A DNA stretch of 64,000 nt, taken from assembly GCF_001586215.1 (NCBI RefSeq), contig NZ_CP014634.1:1-64000 (forward strand), written 5' to 3'. Positions 41,974 to 49,745 of the stretch are shown one piece after another. Source of the DNA: Corynebacterium simulans (GTDB taxonomy: Bacteria; Actinomycetota; Actinomycetes; Mycobacteriales; Mycobacteriaceae). The translations under genes were made by a program, and so were the position numbers. The number at the start of each line of letters is the position of its first letter. The first letter of the stretch is position 1. Below the pieces are notes generated by a model that did no database searches, was not told the origin of the DNA, and saw only the letters and a list, made by a program, of their open reading frames with translations.

Positions 41974-42034
41974 GGTTCGTCCCCTTTCGTGTGCGGTGTG
42001 GACAGGTGGAGTGGGCACAGCTTGCGGGGTGTGC

Positions 42035-42131
42035 GTTTGCGTATCCGCAAACTGTCCGCGCGGTGGATCGGGATTGCGTCGCGCGGTACGGGTGTCAGTG
42101 GGAAACTGGCCTAAATTGCGTATCCGCAAAC
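42035..42131. promoter_or_regulatory. Two GTTTGCG-type palindromes upstream of the unknown gene
   Basis: GTTTGCGTATCCGCAAAC at 42035-42052 (7-bp arms, TATC centre) and ATTGCGTATCCGCAAAC at 42115-42131. They lie in the upstream region of the minus-strand gene starting at 41973. Confidence 0.75.
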
Positions 42132-42395
42132 TGTCCCAACGGTGCTCACGCTAGACCATGGCGCACCGCGTTTTTGTAGCTGCGCAGGTCGCGGCCTGAC
42201 TAACTAACCTCACACGGGGGCAGTAGATCTAGATGTAGTGGTGGCAGTCGCGCGTCGGCACAAGACGGTATCGCCGCGCGGCTCCAGGTCACATCAGGAG
42301 GCCACCGCGTCGCACTAGCGGGGTACTAGATATGGCGAGATCGCGCGGGTGTGCACACCACATAGTGTGTAGGTTCGTCCCGACAGTGCGCATAA

Positions 42396-42437
42396 AACCG
42401 CGCAGGTGCTGGCCATATAAACAAGACCTGCGCGGTT
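42396..42437 (-). terminator. 12-bp hairpin, terminator-like in the minus direction
   Basis: AACCGCGCAGGT (42396-42407) pairs perfectly with ACCTGCGCGGTT (42426-42437), loop 18 bases; read leftward it ends in TTTTAT and then meets a GGGACGAACC motif at 42381-42372. No convincing gene precedes it on that strand, so it may end a small RNA or insulate the two divergent genes. Confidence 0.6.
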
Positions 42438-42464
42438 GGCGATGTAGACCCACCTCCTTGCAAA

Positions 42465-42481
42465 ATTGCGTATCCGCAAAC
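42465..42481. promoter_or_regulatory. GTTTGCG-type palindrome upstream of recombinase-like gene A
   Basis: ATTGCGTATCCGCAAAC, the same orientation of the TATC centre as the copies at 42035 and 42115. It is directly followed by the CCAGACT hairpin of the leader. Confidence 0.75.
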
Positions 42482-42583
42482 CAGACTAGATAGCGCAAGA
42501 TGCAGTCTGGCTCTCTGAGCTAAAGAACCCGCCTGCTGCATCTTGTACATCCCTAATCACTGCTGGGTTAAGGAGAAAGGGAC
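42481..42583 (+). promoter_or_regulatory. Leader of recombinase-like gene A with two competing hairpins
   Basis: CCAGACT (42481-42487) pairs with AGTCTGG (42504-42510). CAAGATGCAG (42496-42505) pairs with CTGCATCTTG (42536-42545). The two stems share bases and cannot both form. A ribosome site AAGGAGAAAGG follows and the ATG is at 42584. This looks like an RNA switch or attenuator, though no T run is present. Confidence 0.5.
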
Positions 42584-43579
42584 ATGACGAGTAACTACAC
42601 CGCAGCTGACTTTGAGGCAATCATCGCCAACTACACACCACAGGCCGTGCGCGAGGAGCACTGGAGCCAGGTTGCTGACTTCACCCGCGACTGCGTGCGA
42701 GCACTGGACATTAAGCCCGAGTCCACCAGCCGCGACACACTGCGCATGACGCTCAATGTCGTGGCCAAGCTATCCGCCTGGGTGTGGGTGAGCTACGGTG
42801 TGGTCTCCGTCGAAACCGTCTTCCATCCTGACATCATTGGAAACTACTTCCTGACCGGGGCGGGAGCGAAGTTAAGCCCGTCCACCGCAGGTACGCAGCG
42901 CTCGCTGCTGTACCGGGTGGGCGAGGCACTAAACGACGACTGGAACCCCGACTTCCAGCACCCGATTACCTATGAGCCAGCGCTTAAACCCTACGACCGC
43001 TACGCCACCGACCGCCTGTGGGATTGGGCTTTATCCCAGCCCACGGCTGCGCGCCGCCGCAACTTCCTAACCGTGCTGTCGCTGACACTGGGCGCAGGCT
43101 TGCGCGCGGGTGAAATCTGCACGCTCAAAGGCCAAGACGTGCGCGTAGACCAGGACGGCGTGCTGGTCTTCCCACATGGCTACCGCGGGGCAGGCCCGCG
43201 CGAGGTGCCACTGCTGAAAACCCACATCGAGTCACTACAAGCCGTGATTAACTCCACCGCGCCAGACGACTACCTGTTTAGGCCGGGCCGCGACAATGAG
43301 CACGTGGGTCAGCTCTCGGCGTATTTGCGCCGGGTGACACCGAGCACGTCCCCGGAGATGGTGCCGGATACTCGCAGGCTGCGCAACACCTGGATTGTTG
43401 ACCGGATTCTAGCCGGGGTGCCAGCTGATGTGCTGTGTGCCGCAGCAGGGCTAAAGTCGCTGCACCAGTTCGAGGACTACGTGGTTGAGGCTGGGGCTAA
43501 CCGCCGCCACGCCTACCGGATGTTGCTGGCAGGAGGCTCCACCAACGGGCCAATTGTCGGCGGGCTACACGTGCTGTAG
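42584..43579 (+). CDS. Degenerate tyrosine-recombinase-like protein A
   Basis: 331 residues. The C-terminal half has the order of a tyrosine recombinase catalytic domain: LGAGLRAGEICTLKGQDV (first Arg), PREVPLL, then DTRRLRNTWIVDRILAGVPADVLCAAAGLKSLHQFEDYV. The second Arg (LRNT) and a candidate Tyr (FEDY) are kept, but the usual H-x-L-R and L-G-H histidines are not (RRLR; AGLK). N-terminal 130 residues are helical, as in core-binding domains. Paralogue of the protein at 44230. It starts after a well-formed ribosome site and lies between the palindrome clusters. It could be an active variant or a DNA-binding accessory protein. Confidence 0.65.
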   Translation: MTSNYTAADFEAIIANYTPQAVREEHWSQVADFTRDCVRALDIKPESTSRDTLRMTLNVVAKLSAWVWVSYGVVSVETVFHPDIIGNYFLTGAGAKLSPSTAGTQRSLLYRVGEALNDDWNPDFQHPITYEPALKPYDRYATDRLWDWALSQPTAARRRNFLTVLSLTLGAGLRAGEICTLKGQDVRVDQDGVLVFPHGYRGAGPREVPLLKTHIESLQAVINSTAPDDYLFRPGRDNEHVGQLSAYLRRVTPSTSPEMVPDTRRLRNTWIVDRILAGVPADVLCAAAGLKSLHQFEDYVVEAGANRRHAYRMLLAGGSTNGPIVGGLHVL

Positions 43580-43851
43580 CTAGCGCTGTACATGGGGTCT
43601 TTTTAAGGCCCGCCGTTTGCGGATATGCAAACCATATTTGCGGATACGCAAACTGGCTCGATTGCAACAAAACTGAACAAGGGGACGAACCAGGCTTTGA
43701 CCTGCGGGTTTTCTACGTGGTCTTAAAACGAAGGTACCGCCACCAGTTTTGGCGGTGATGTGTGCTCACCTCTTGGGCCATGAGTACACAACGCCACCCG
43801 AAAAGCCACTTGACCAGCGTGGAAGACATGCAGTTTCCAGCGCTGGGGCCA
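43580..43851. other. Intergenic centre with motif and hairpin
   Basis: Contains the palindrome pair at 43615-43653, the GGGGACGAACC motif at 43681-43691, and a hairpin ACCGCCA (43736-43742) / TGGCGGT (43750-43756). The hairpin lies about 95 bases downstream of the minus-strand XRE gene and may help terminate it. No ORF is supported. Confidence 0.5.
43615..43653. promoter_or_regulatory. Two adjacent GTTTGCG-type palindromes
   Basis: GTTTGCGGATATGCAAAC (43615-43632) and ATTTGCGGATACGCAAAC (43636-43653). Centres are 21 bases apart, two helical turns, so both face the same side of the DNA. The GATA centre is reversed compared with the three copies left of gene A. Confidence 0.75.
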
Positions 43852-44160
43852 CTAGATCCCGTATCGGTGGCTGCTATGGCGCGGCCACAAGGATTTGCCT
43901 GTGGTGATCTCGATATTGGCGATGACACGTCCCGTCGGGATCATCTCGCCGCGGATGATGCGGGTGATGGTGGAGGCCGGAACCCCGCAGGCCTCGGCCA
44001 GGTGCTTGGCAGAAGGGTAGCTGCCGTCCATGGTGAGCTGTTGGACGTTGCGGGCGAAGTCCTGCAACTTCCGCATCACCGGGTCATGGGCCTCGATGTG
44101 GGCGTTGGGCCAGTCGGCGTAGCGCCTCACAGGAGCCTCAGCAGGAATGTCGGAAGCCAC
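43852..44160 (-). CDS. XRE-type helix-turn-helix regulator
   Basis: 102 residues, GTG start at 44160 with AAAGGTGG upstream. The C-terminal half is a clear XRE helix-turn-helix: SAKHLAEACGVPASTITRIIRGEMIPTGRVIANIEITTGKSLW. The N-terminal half (ADWPNAHIEAHDPVMRKLQDFARNVQQL) is helical and probably dimerises. It lies between the two recombinase-like genes on the opposite strand. It is a good candidate to bind the GTTTGCG palindromes, but that is inference. A plus-strand frame overlapping it is the read-through of gene B and is not coding. Confidence 0.72.
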   Translation of the reverse strand: MASDIPAEAPVRRYADWPNAHIEAHDPVMRKLQDFARNVQQLTMDGSYPSAKHLAEACGVPASTITRIIRGEMIPTGRVIANIEITTGKSLWPRHSSHRYGI

Positions 44161-44229
44161 GAGCCACCTTTTCAGACAACAGAACTAAAGGACGAACCAC
44201 TTAAGTCTAAATACAGTGAGGTCTATGCC

Positions 44230-45204
44230 GTGATCGACACACTGACTACGCGCGGATTACTGCCCGCCACCACACCCGTGGCTGCAGGCAACCGCAAGCG
44301 TCAACTCGCGGCATACTTTTGCTACGTGCATAACCGCTGGTACGTGGATTTAACCGTGGACAACTGCATCATGCTGCTTAAAGACGGCGGCTCCATTCAC
44401 AACTACCTGCAATACCGCACAGATTTATCCACAACCAGCCTCGATGCCACCCGCCGCCTCCTTAACCGCTGCGCGCGCCACGTCATCGAGCACCACGGCG
44501 CGCTGGATTGGGTCGAAGAGTTGCCCGAGGTTATCTATCCTGCTGCGAAGTCGAAGCGCCGCGCCTACACCTCCCACGAGCTAATCCGTATTACGGATTG
44601 GCTGCGCTCTAGACCCCGCCGCGAATCGCGGCGGGTGGCCTACATCCTTATGGCCTTAGGCCTTGGTGCTGGCATGACCACAGAGGAGATTTATCACTGC
44701 ACCTACGGCGACTTCACTGACTTCGGCACCGTGCTAGCAGTACATGCCCGCGGTGGGCGAGGCCTTACGTCGCGAACCATTCCGTTGACCGCGCCTTATG
44801 GCGATGTCATGCGTCAAGTCCTGCGCGGTGTGGGCGCAGACCGTAACGACGAACCACTGGTGAAACCGAACTCAGCGCGCCGCCGCAACGATGCCACAGG
44901 CCCACACCTGATAGCTGACTTTATCCACAAGACCAGCCAAAACCCGTCGAGTACCGGGCTTGCACCCAACATCAACAGGCTGCGCTACACCTGGATTGCT
45001 CATCATGCCGCCGAGCGCGTGGACTTTAACCAGCTGGTCTATGCCACCGGCACCATACAGCCATTCCATGACACCTTCCACCGGATGATCGTCGAGGCCG
45101 GGGCACTAACTGAGGCCGAGTATTGGGTGTGGACTACAGGCAATAGGGACGAACCGGCCTATCCGCCGCTGCGGCTGGTGGAACCTACAGGGGAGGAGAG
45201 ATAA
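44230..45204 (+). CDS. Degenerate tyrosine-recombinase-like protein B
   Basis: 324 residues from the GTG at 44230 (GAGG about 10 bases upstream). The open frame begins at 43762, but that part lies over the XRE gene. It shares the plan of protein A: LGLGAGMTTEEIYHCTYGDF in the place of the first Arg box (the Arg is replaced by Thr/Met), RTIPLTAPYGD, then PNINRLRYTWIAHHAAERVDFNQLVYATGTIQPFHDTFHRM. Arg of LRYT is kept, while the Tyr position is not clear. So it is more degenerate than A and may not be catalytic alone. The stop TAA is followed directly by the ATG of the DDE gene, so the two were co-translated. Confidence 0.6.
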   Translation: MIDTLTTRGLLPATTPVAAGNRKRQLAAYFCYVHNRWYVDLTVDNCIMLLKDGGSIHNYLQYRTDLSTTSLDATRRLLNRCARHVIEHHGALDWVEELPEVIYPAAKSKRRAYTSHELIRITDWLRSRPRRESRRVAYILMALGLGAGMTTEEIYHCTYGDFTDFGTVLAVHARGGRGLTSRTIPLTAPYGDVMRQVLRGVGADRNDEPLVKPNSARRRNDATGPHLIADFIHKTSQNPSSTGLAPNINRLRYTWIAHHAAERVDFNQLVYATGTIQPFHDTFHRMIVEAGALTEAEYWVWTTGNRDEPAYPPLRLVEPTGEER

Positions 45205-46795
45205 ATGGCCCGCATATCGGTTACTCCCACCCCGCTGCTGCGCCTGGATGGAGCCAGTGTGTCCTGGGCACTGGGCATCATCGACCGCACCGACATCTGC
45301 TTTCACCTTGAGACGTGGCGGCGCGAGGAGGGATACGACCCGCTCAAAGGTGGGCGACCAAAGACTGTCAGCGACCGCGCCATCCTTGCGCTGTATCTGA
45401 TTCTGGCTCGCTCTGGGCAACCCATGCATCTGACCACCATGGTTGCACTACTTGCCAGTGAAGACACCACTGAAAAAGCCCTGGAACTCCTTGAGCTGCC
45501 CAGCCGCGATAAGGCACGTCGCGTGGGCGATAATTACTTTGTTCAGCATGGCCTGTGGTACCACCGCCTGTGGCGCGCGTTGCACAGGTTTTTAGAACTG
45601 GTTGATCCTTTCGACAACATCCCACACCATGTACGGCTAACCCGTGCTGAGTTCAACCGGCTAATGGACGAACAAGACCCAAAGCGCCGCGAAGAAAAAT
45701 GGCAGCGCGCCACCTATGTCTTCAACCAGCTGGTCATGGCCAGCACCAAAGATATGCCCGAGGAGTACCTAAACAACTGGCAGGGAGACCTCACCCTAGA
45801 CGGCACCCTGATTCCAGGGGTTCGCCGTGGAAATAACCGATGGACGAACCGACCGGATGATCTTATGTCGTCTGAGCCGGAGGCAGGCTGGTATTCCCGC
45901 GATGAGCAACAGGAAACACATGGCGAAAACAAGCGCAGGAAGAACGCCAAGCACGTGTGGGGCTGGGAGGCCACCCTCGTGGCTGGGGTTATCCGAAATC
46001 AAGGCCCATATGCACAGCCTCACCTGATTATGGGCATGGCTTTTGACCGGCCTAGTCACAGCCCGGCGATCCGTGGGCTGCAAGCCATGCGGCACCTCAC
46101 CGATGATCCGACTACGCCGAAAGGCGTGGTGGTTGGAGACCGTGCGTACTTCGCTGTGGCCAAGACCAAAGACTTCCACGAGCCTCTACGCAAAAGGGAT
46201 ACACGCTGGTTGGTGATTACAAGTCCAACCAGTTGGGCCAGCGCGGCAGCTTTGAAACCATGAACCTTGTCGAAGGCCACTGGTATTGCCCGGCCATGCC
46301 GAAGTCACTGATTGAGGCCACTGAGCAGTTCAGGGCTGGTCTTATTGACGAGGACACCTACAAGGAGCGAATCAAAGAGCGCCGCGCCTATGCTATGCGT
46401 CGTAAAGGTGTTGATGATACCGGCGAGAGTCAACAGTTTATTTGTCCTGGCCGCGGTAAAGGAAAGACAGTGGTATGTCCCTTGGTGCAAAAGGCCGAGA
46501 GGCAGGATGCTCGCGCTAAAGGATTGCCTATTATCCCATCACCTAGTCTTGAAGCCCCGCGCAGCCAGAAGGGCAAGTGCTGTACCAATAAGTCCTCTGT
46601 GACCATCCCTCACACTGAGGGTATTCGTTACCGACAAACTGGCCCGGCCTACAAGACACCTGAGTGGCAGAAAATATACGGCACCTGGCGCAATGTGATT
46701 GAAACTCGCAACGACTATGTGAAGAACAATCGCGGTGGTGCTGCCATTGGTGACCACGGGCCTGACCCCCGGAAAGTAGACACGTCGGGGGTTAG

Positions 46796-47692
46796 CTATG
46801 CTGCTTGGGTCAGTGTAGCTGATGTGAGTGCTTCGAAGTCATTGGGGGCTAGAAGGTTGCACCAGGAGTGCCGTCTGCGGGTGTTGTAGCGCATGCACCA
46901 TCGAAAGACTTCCTGCCGGCAGATAATGGGATTATCAAAGACTTTCCGATCACGTAGCACTTCACGTTTTAAGGTGGCGTTAAATGATTCTGCCAGGGCA
47001 TTATCGGCACTAGTTCCCACCGCGCCCATGGATTGGCGTACACCAAGTTGGGCGCAGTGGTCCCTAAACGCCTGTGAGGTGTACACACTTCCATGATCAG
47101 AATGGAAAATAGCCCCGTCAAGGCTTCCGCGGACTGTGCTGGCATGGGACAAAGCCTCGATGACCAGTGAGACACGCATGTGGTCTGCGAGTGCATAACC
47201 TGCAAGTTTTCGTGAATAGGTGTCAATGACCGTGGCCAGGTACATGTTCTTACCGCCCTTACACGGCAGGTAGGTGATGTCGCCTACATAAACACGGTTC
47301 GGCTCGTCAGCGGTGAATGTACGGCCTACTAAATCTGGCATGACACGGTGACCAGGCTTGCGCCGGGTGGTGATGCATCGACGCCGTTTGCTAAAGCCTT
47401 TTAGCCCCATGGATTTCATGATGCGCGCAACCTTCTTATGGTTGATCGGGCCGAAGTCCGTATCGTCGTTGAGGCTTGCAGCGATGCGTTTAGCACCATA
47501 AAGCCCGTTCTCATCATCAAAGATGGCCTTGATTCTTGCACCAATAAGGGCATCGGAACATATCTTTAACCTGCGATTTTCGTGGGTGTTGACCCATTTA
47601 TAAAACGAGGAGCGATTGAGCTTTAACACATGGCACATCCGCTTGACCGAGTACTCGGTTCGGTGGTCATAGACAAACTGGAAGCGGATCAC
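46796..47692 (-). CDS. IS3-family transposase OrfB, copy 1
   Basis: 298 residues. The catalytic integrase domain has the DDE triad: Asp in NRVYVGDITYLP, Asp in GAIFHSDHGSVYTS, and Glu in SADNALAESFNATLKREV, with the HTH_21-like KRIAASLNDD region before it. It starts with a GTG overlapping the orfA stop by 4 bases (GTGA), so it is made by coupling or by frameshift fusion with OrfA. Intact, identical to copy 2. Confidence 0.93.
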   Translation of the reverse strand: MIRFQFVYDHRTEYSVKRMCHVLKLNRSSFYKWVNTHENRRLKICSDALIGARIKAIFDDENGLYGAKRIAASLNDDTDFGPINHKKVARIMKSMGLKGFSKRRRCITTRRKPGHRVMPDLVGRTFTADEPNRVYVGDITYLPCKGGKNMYLATVIDTYSRKLAGYALADHMRVSLVIEALSHASTVRGSLDGAIFHSDHGSVYTSQAFRDHCAQLGVRQSMGAVGTSADNALAESFNATLKREVLRDRKVFDNPIICRQEVFRWCMRYNTRRRHSWCNLLAPNDFEALTSATLTQAA

Positions 47693-47988
47693 CAGCGTGT
47701 CTCTTCGGCAAAATATTTCGCGGCCTTGCGCAGAATATCGCGTTCTTCGCGCAGCTTCGCGTTCTCTTTTTCTAGCTGGCGGATTCGCTCGGAATCAGTC
47801 GTCTCCTTGGCGTTGTCGCGCATGGCCTTCGTGCGGGCACGTTTGCCGGTGCCGTATTGCTGAAGCCAGGAGAAAAGCGAGGAACGATTGACTCCAAGCT
47901 CTGCTGAAGCCGCGTGAAGTGAAAGGTCCTCATTGTTTTCATAGAGGGCCACAGCATCACGTTTGAACTGTTCGGAATACCTAGGCAT
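47689..47988 (-). CDS. IS3-family transposase OrfA, copy 1
   Basis: 99 residues. Helix-turn-helix (KRDAVALYENNEDLSLHAASAELGVNRSSLFSWLQQYG) followed by a leucine-zipper helix (IRQLEKENAKLREERDILRKAAKYF), the standard plan for DNA binding and OrfB interaction. Upstream of orfB in the same transcript. Confidence 0.92.
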   Translation of the reverse strand: MPRYSEQFKRDAVALYENNEDLSLHAASAELGVNRSSLFSWLQQYGTGKRARTKAMRDNAKETTDSERIRQLEKENAKLREERDILRKAAKYFAEETRW

Positions 47989-48209
47989 GGTGGTAGATTA
48001 CCTTTCTTCCCAACCCAACCGGGCTGGATATCAGGTGTCTACCAAACAGGGGTCAGGTCCCACACACGTAGACCTGTTCGTGGTTTTGCTGCGGCTTTCT
48101 TCTATACGGCCCCTTGGTGTGGTTGCGGCCAATGCCTCTATGATCCGGCGTTTTCTTGGACGTGTGGAGAGGGGCCTGACCCCCGGAAAGTAGACACGTC
48201 GGGGGTTAG

Positions 48210-49106
48210 CTATGCTGCTTGGGTCAGTGTAGCTGATGTGAGTGCTTCGAAGTCATTGGGGGCTAGAAGGTTGCACCAGGAGTGCCGTCTGCGGGTGTTG
48301 TAGCGCATGCACCATCGAAAGACTTCCTGCCGGCAGATAATGGGATTATCAAAGACTTTCCGATCACGTAGCACTTCACGTTTTAAGGTGGCGTTAAATG
48401 ATTCTGCCAGGGCATTATCGGCACTAGTTCCCACCGCGCCCATGGATTGGCGTACACCAAGTTGGGCGCAGTGGTCCCTAAACGCCTGTGAGGTGTACAC
48501 ACTTCCATGATCAGAATGGAAAATAGCCCCGTCAAGGCTTCCGCGGACTGTGCTGGCATGGGACAAAGCCTCGATGACCAGTGAGACACGCATGTGGTCT
48601 GCGAGTGCATAACCTGCAAGTTTTCGTGAATAGGTGTCAATGACCGTGGCCAGGTACATGTTCTTACCGCCCTTACACGGCAGGTAGGTGATGTCGCCTA
48701 CATAAACACGGTTCGGCTCGTCAGCGGTGAATGTACGGCCTACTAAATCTGGCATGACACGGTGACCAGGCTTGCGCCGGGTGGTGATGCATCGACGCCG
48801 TTTGCTAAAGCCTTTTAGCCCCATGGATTTCATGATGCGCGCAACCTTCTTATGGTTGATCGGGCCGAAGTCCGTATCGTCGTTGAGGCTTGCAGCGATG
48901 CGTTTAGCACCATAAAGCCCGTTCTCATCATCAAAGATGGCCTTGATTCTTGCACCAATAAGGGCATCGGAACATATCTTTAACCTGCGATTTTCGTGGG
49001 TGTTGACCCATTTATAAAACGAGGAGCGATTGAGCTTTAACACATGGCACATCCGCTTGACCGAGTACTCGGTTCGGTGGTCATAGACAAACTGGAAGCG
49101 GATCAC
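48210..49106 (-). CDS. IS3-family transposase OrfB, copy 2
   Basis: 298 residues, identical in sequence to the OrfB of copy 1, with the same intact DDE triad and GTGA overlap with orfA. Identity points to recent transposition. Confidence 0.93.
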   Translation of the reverse strand: MIRFQFVYDHRTEYSVKRMCHVLKLNRSSFYKWVNTHENRRLKICSDALIGARIKAIFDDENGLYGAKRIAASLNDDTDFGPINHKKVARIMKSMGLKGFSKRRRCITTRRKPGHRVMPDLVGRTFTADEPNRVYVGDITYLPCKGGKNMYLATVIDTYSRKLAGYALADHMRVSLVIEALSHASTVRGSLDGAIFHSDHGSVYTSQAFRDHCAQLGVRQSMGAVGTSADNALAESFNATLKREVLRDRKVFDNPIICRQEVFRWCMRYNTRRRHSWCNLLAPNDFEALTSATLTQAA

Positions 49107-49402
49107 CAGCGTGTCTCTTCGGCAAAATATTTCGCGGCCTTGCGCAGAATATCGCGTTCTTCGCGCAGCTTCGCGTTCTCTTTTTCTAGCTGGCGGATTC
49201 GCTCGGAATCAGTCGTCTCCTTGGCGTTGTCGCGCATGGCCTTCGTGCGGGCACGTTTGCCGGTGCCGTATTGCTGAAGCCAGGAGAAAAGCGAGGAACG
49301 ATTGACTCCAAGCTCTGCTGAAGCCGCGTGAAGTGAAAGGTCCTCATTGTTTTCATAGAGGGCCACAGCATCACGTTTGAACTGTTCGGAATACCTAGGC
49401 AT
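49103..49402 (-). CDS. IS3-family transposase OrfA, copy 2
   Basis: 99 residues, identical to OrfA of copy 1: helix-turn-helix plus leucine zipper. Intact. Confidence 0.92.
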   Translation of the reverse strand: MPRYSEQFKRDAVALYENNEDLSLHAASAELGVNRSSLFSWLQQYGTGKRARTKAMRDNAKETTDSERIRQLEKENAKLREERDILRKAAKYFAEETRW

Positions 49403-49667
49403 GGTGGTAGATTACCTTTCTTCCCAACCCAACCGGGCTGGATATCAGGTGTCTACCAAACAGGGGTCAGGTCCGAGGGATGAAAAGACACCACCACCTA
49501 GGGTGCGCGATCCGCATCCGCCGCGCGATCCGGAGCTGGCTGGCGCGCACCCGAACGCGCCGCCTGCGCAGCACGTGGCCTAAGACCAACTGAATACTTT
49601 TCACACAGTTAGCTCGGAAAACCGATTTGAGGTTCCGGGCTATTAGTCGTTTTAGAGGGGACGAACC

Positions 49668-49730
49668 ATGAAGGAAGTCTTATTGTTTAACGCCTGGATC
49701 ACGGCGAAAACGACTAAACCCACCGCATAG
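49668..49730 (+). CDS. Possible 20-residue peptide with the island leader
   Basis: ATG at 49668 preceded directly by GGGGACGAACC, the same 14 bases (through ATG) as at the unknown gene 41973. It encodes MKEVLLFNAWITAKTTKPT plus one residue and stops inside the 5' arm of a hairpin. The flanks AGTCGTTTT (49644-49652) and AAAACGACT (49707-49715) are also complementary, enclosing most of the ORF. It may be a leader peptide, a remnant of a longer gene, or not translated at all. Confidence 0.35.
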   Translation: MKEVLLFNAWITAKTTKPTA

Positions 49731-49745
49731 AAGCGGTGGGTTTAT
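49716..49745 (+). terminator. Terminator at the right end of the island
   Basis: AAACCCACCGC (49716-49726), ATAGAA loop, GCGGTGGGTTT (49733-49743) followed by AT. Perfect 11-bp stem; the T run is inside the 3' arm. Confidence 0.8.

Larger units (their letters stand above)
46758..48060 (-). mobile_element. IS3-family insertion sequence, copy 1
   Basis: 1303 bp. Ends GGGCCTGACC...GGTCAGGTCC as imperfect inverted repeats, continuing inward as CCGGAAAGTAGACAC on the left and GTGTCTACCAAACAGG on the right. Flanked by the 3-bp duplication CAC (46755-46757, 48061-48063). Carries orfA and orfB on the minus strand. It interrupts the DDE-like gene. Confidence 0.92.
48172..49474 (-). mobile_element. 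IS3-family insertion sequence, copy 2 (same orientation)
   Basis: 1303 bp, every ORF identical to copy 1 and offset by exactly 1414 bases. Flanked by the 3-bp duplication GAG (48169-48171, 49475-49477). Only 111 bases of the DDE-like gene lie between the two copies. Separate target duplications show two independent insertions. Confidence 0.92.
45205..49583 (+). pseudogene. DDE-transposase-like gene, broken by two frameshifts and two IS3-type insertions
   Basis: Joined segments: 45205-46757, about 48064-48171 and 49478-49583. The frame shifts near 46187-46200 (one base lost before GYTLVGDYKSNQLG) and near 48109-48114 (an extra C in GGCCCC). With the IS copies and one copy of each 3-bp target duplication removed, the frame continues through RRPVRGFAAAFF, LGVVAANASMIRRFLGRVER and ends AGAHPNAPPAQHVA. 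A DDE-like set is visible: Asp in LTLDGTLIPG, Asp in VVVGDRAYFAVAK, Glu in WRNVIETRNDYVKN. The original protein would have had about 590 residues. It was co-translated with recombinase-like protein B. Now inactive. Confidence 0.75.
40373..49667. repeat. GGACGAACC motif family, nine exact copies, outward orientation
   Basis: Minus-strand copies: 40373-40383, 41423-41432, 41974-41984, 42372-42381. Plus-strand copies: 43681-43691, 44190-44198, 45146-45155, 45842-45850, 49657-49667. Near copies on the plus strand lie at 44847 and 45666 (one base off). The core is often GGGGACGAACC or GGGACGAACC. Some lie between genes, others inside genes and in different reading frames, so protein coding does not explain them. 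All point away from a centre between 42.4 and 43.7 kb and follow the direction of transcription. Confidence 0.8.

Noticed and set aside
41974..42129. Upstream extension of the unknown minus-strand protein
   Set aside because: It would be encoded across palindromic sites and is rich in Pro, Thr and Arg unlike the rest; the ATG at 41973 has the ribosome site.
42326..42550. Minus-strand ORFs of 69 and 74 codons between the divergent island genes
   Set aside because: They run through the palindrome, hairpins and motif and show no domain; the structure explains the sequence better.
43762..44229. N-terminal extension of recombinase-like protein B
   Set aside because: This part is antisense to a clear XRE helix-turn-helix gene, and protein A has no matching extension; the GTG at 44230 gives the paralogue length.
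46758..49474. Composite transposon formed by the two IS3-type copies
   Set aside because: Each copy has its own 3-bp duplication and only 111 bases of the broken gene lie between, so two separate insertions explain it.
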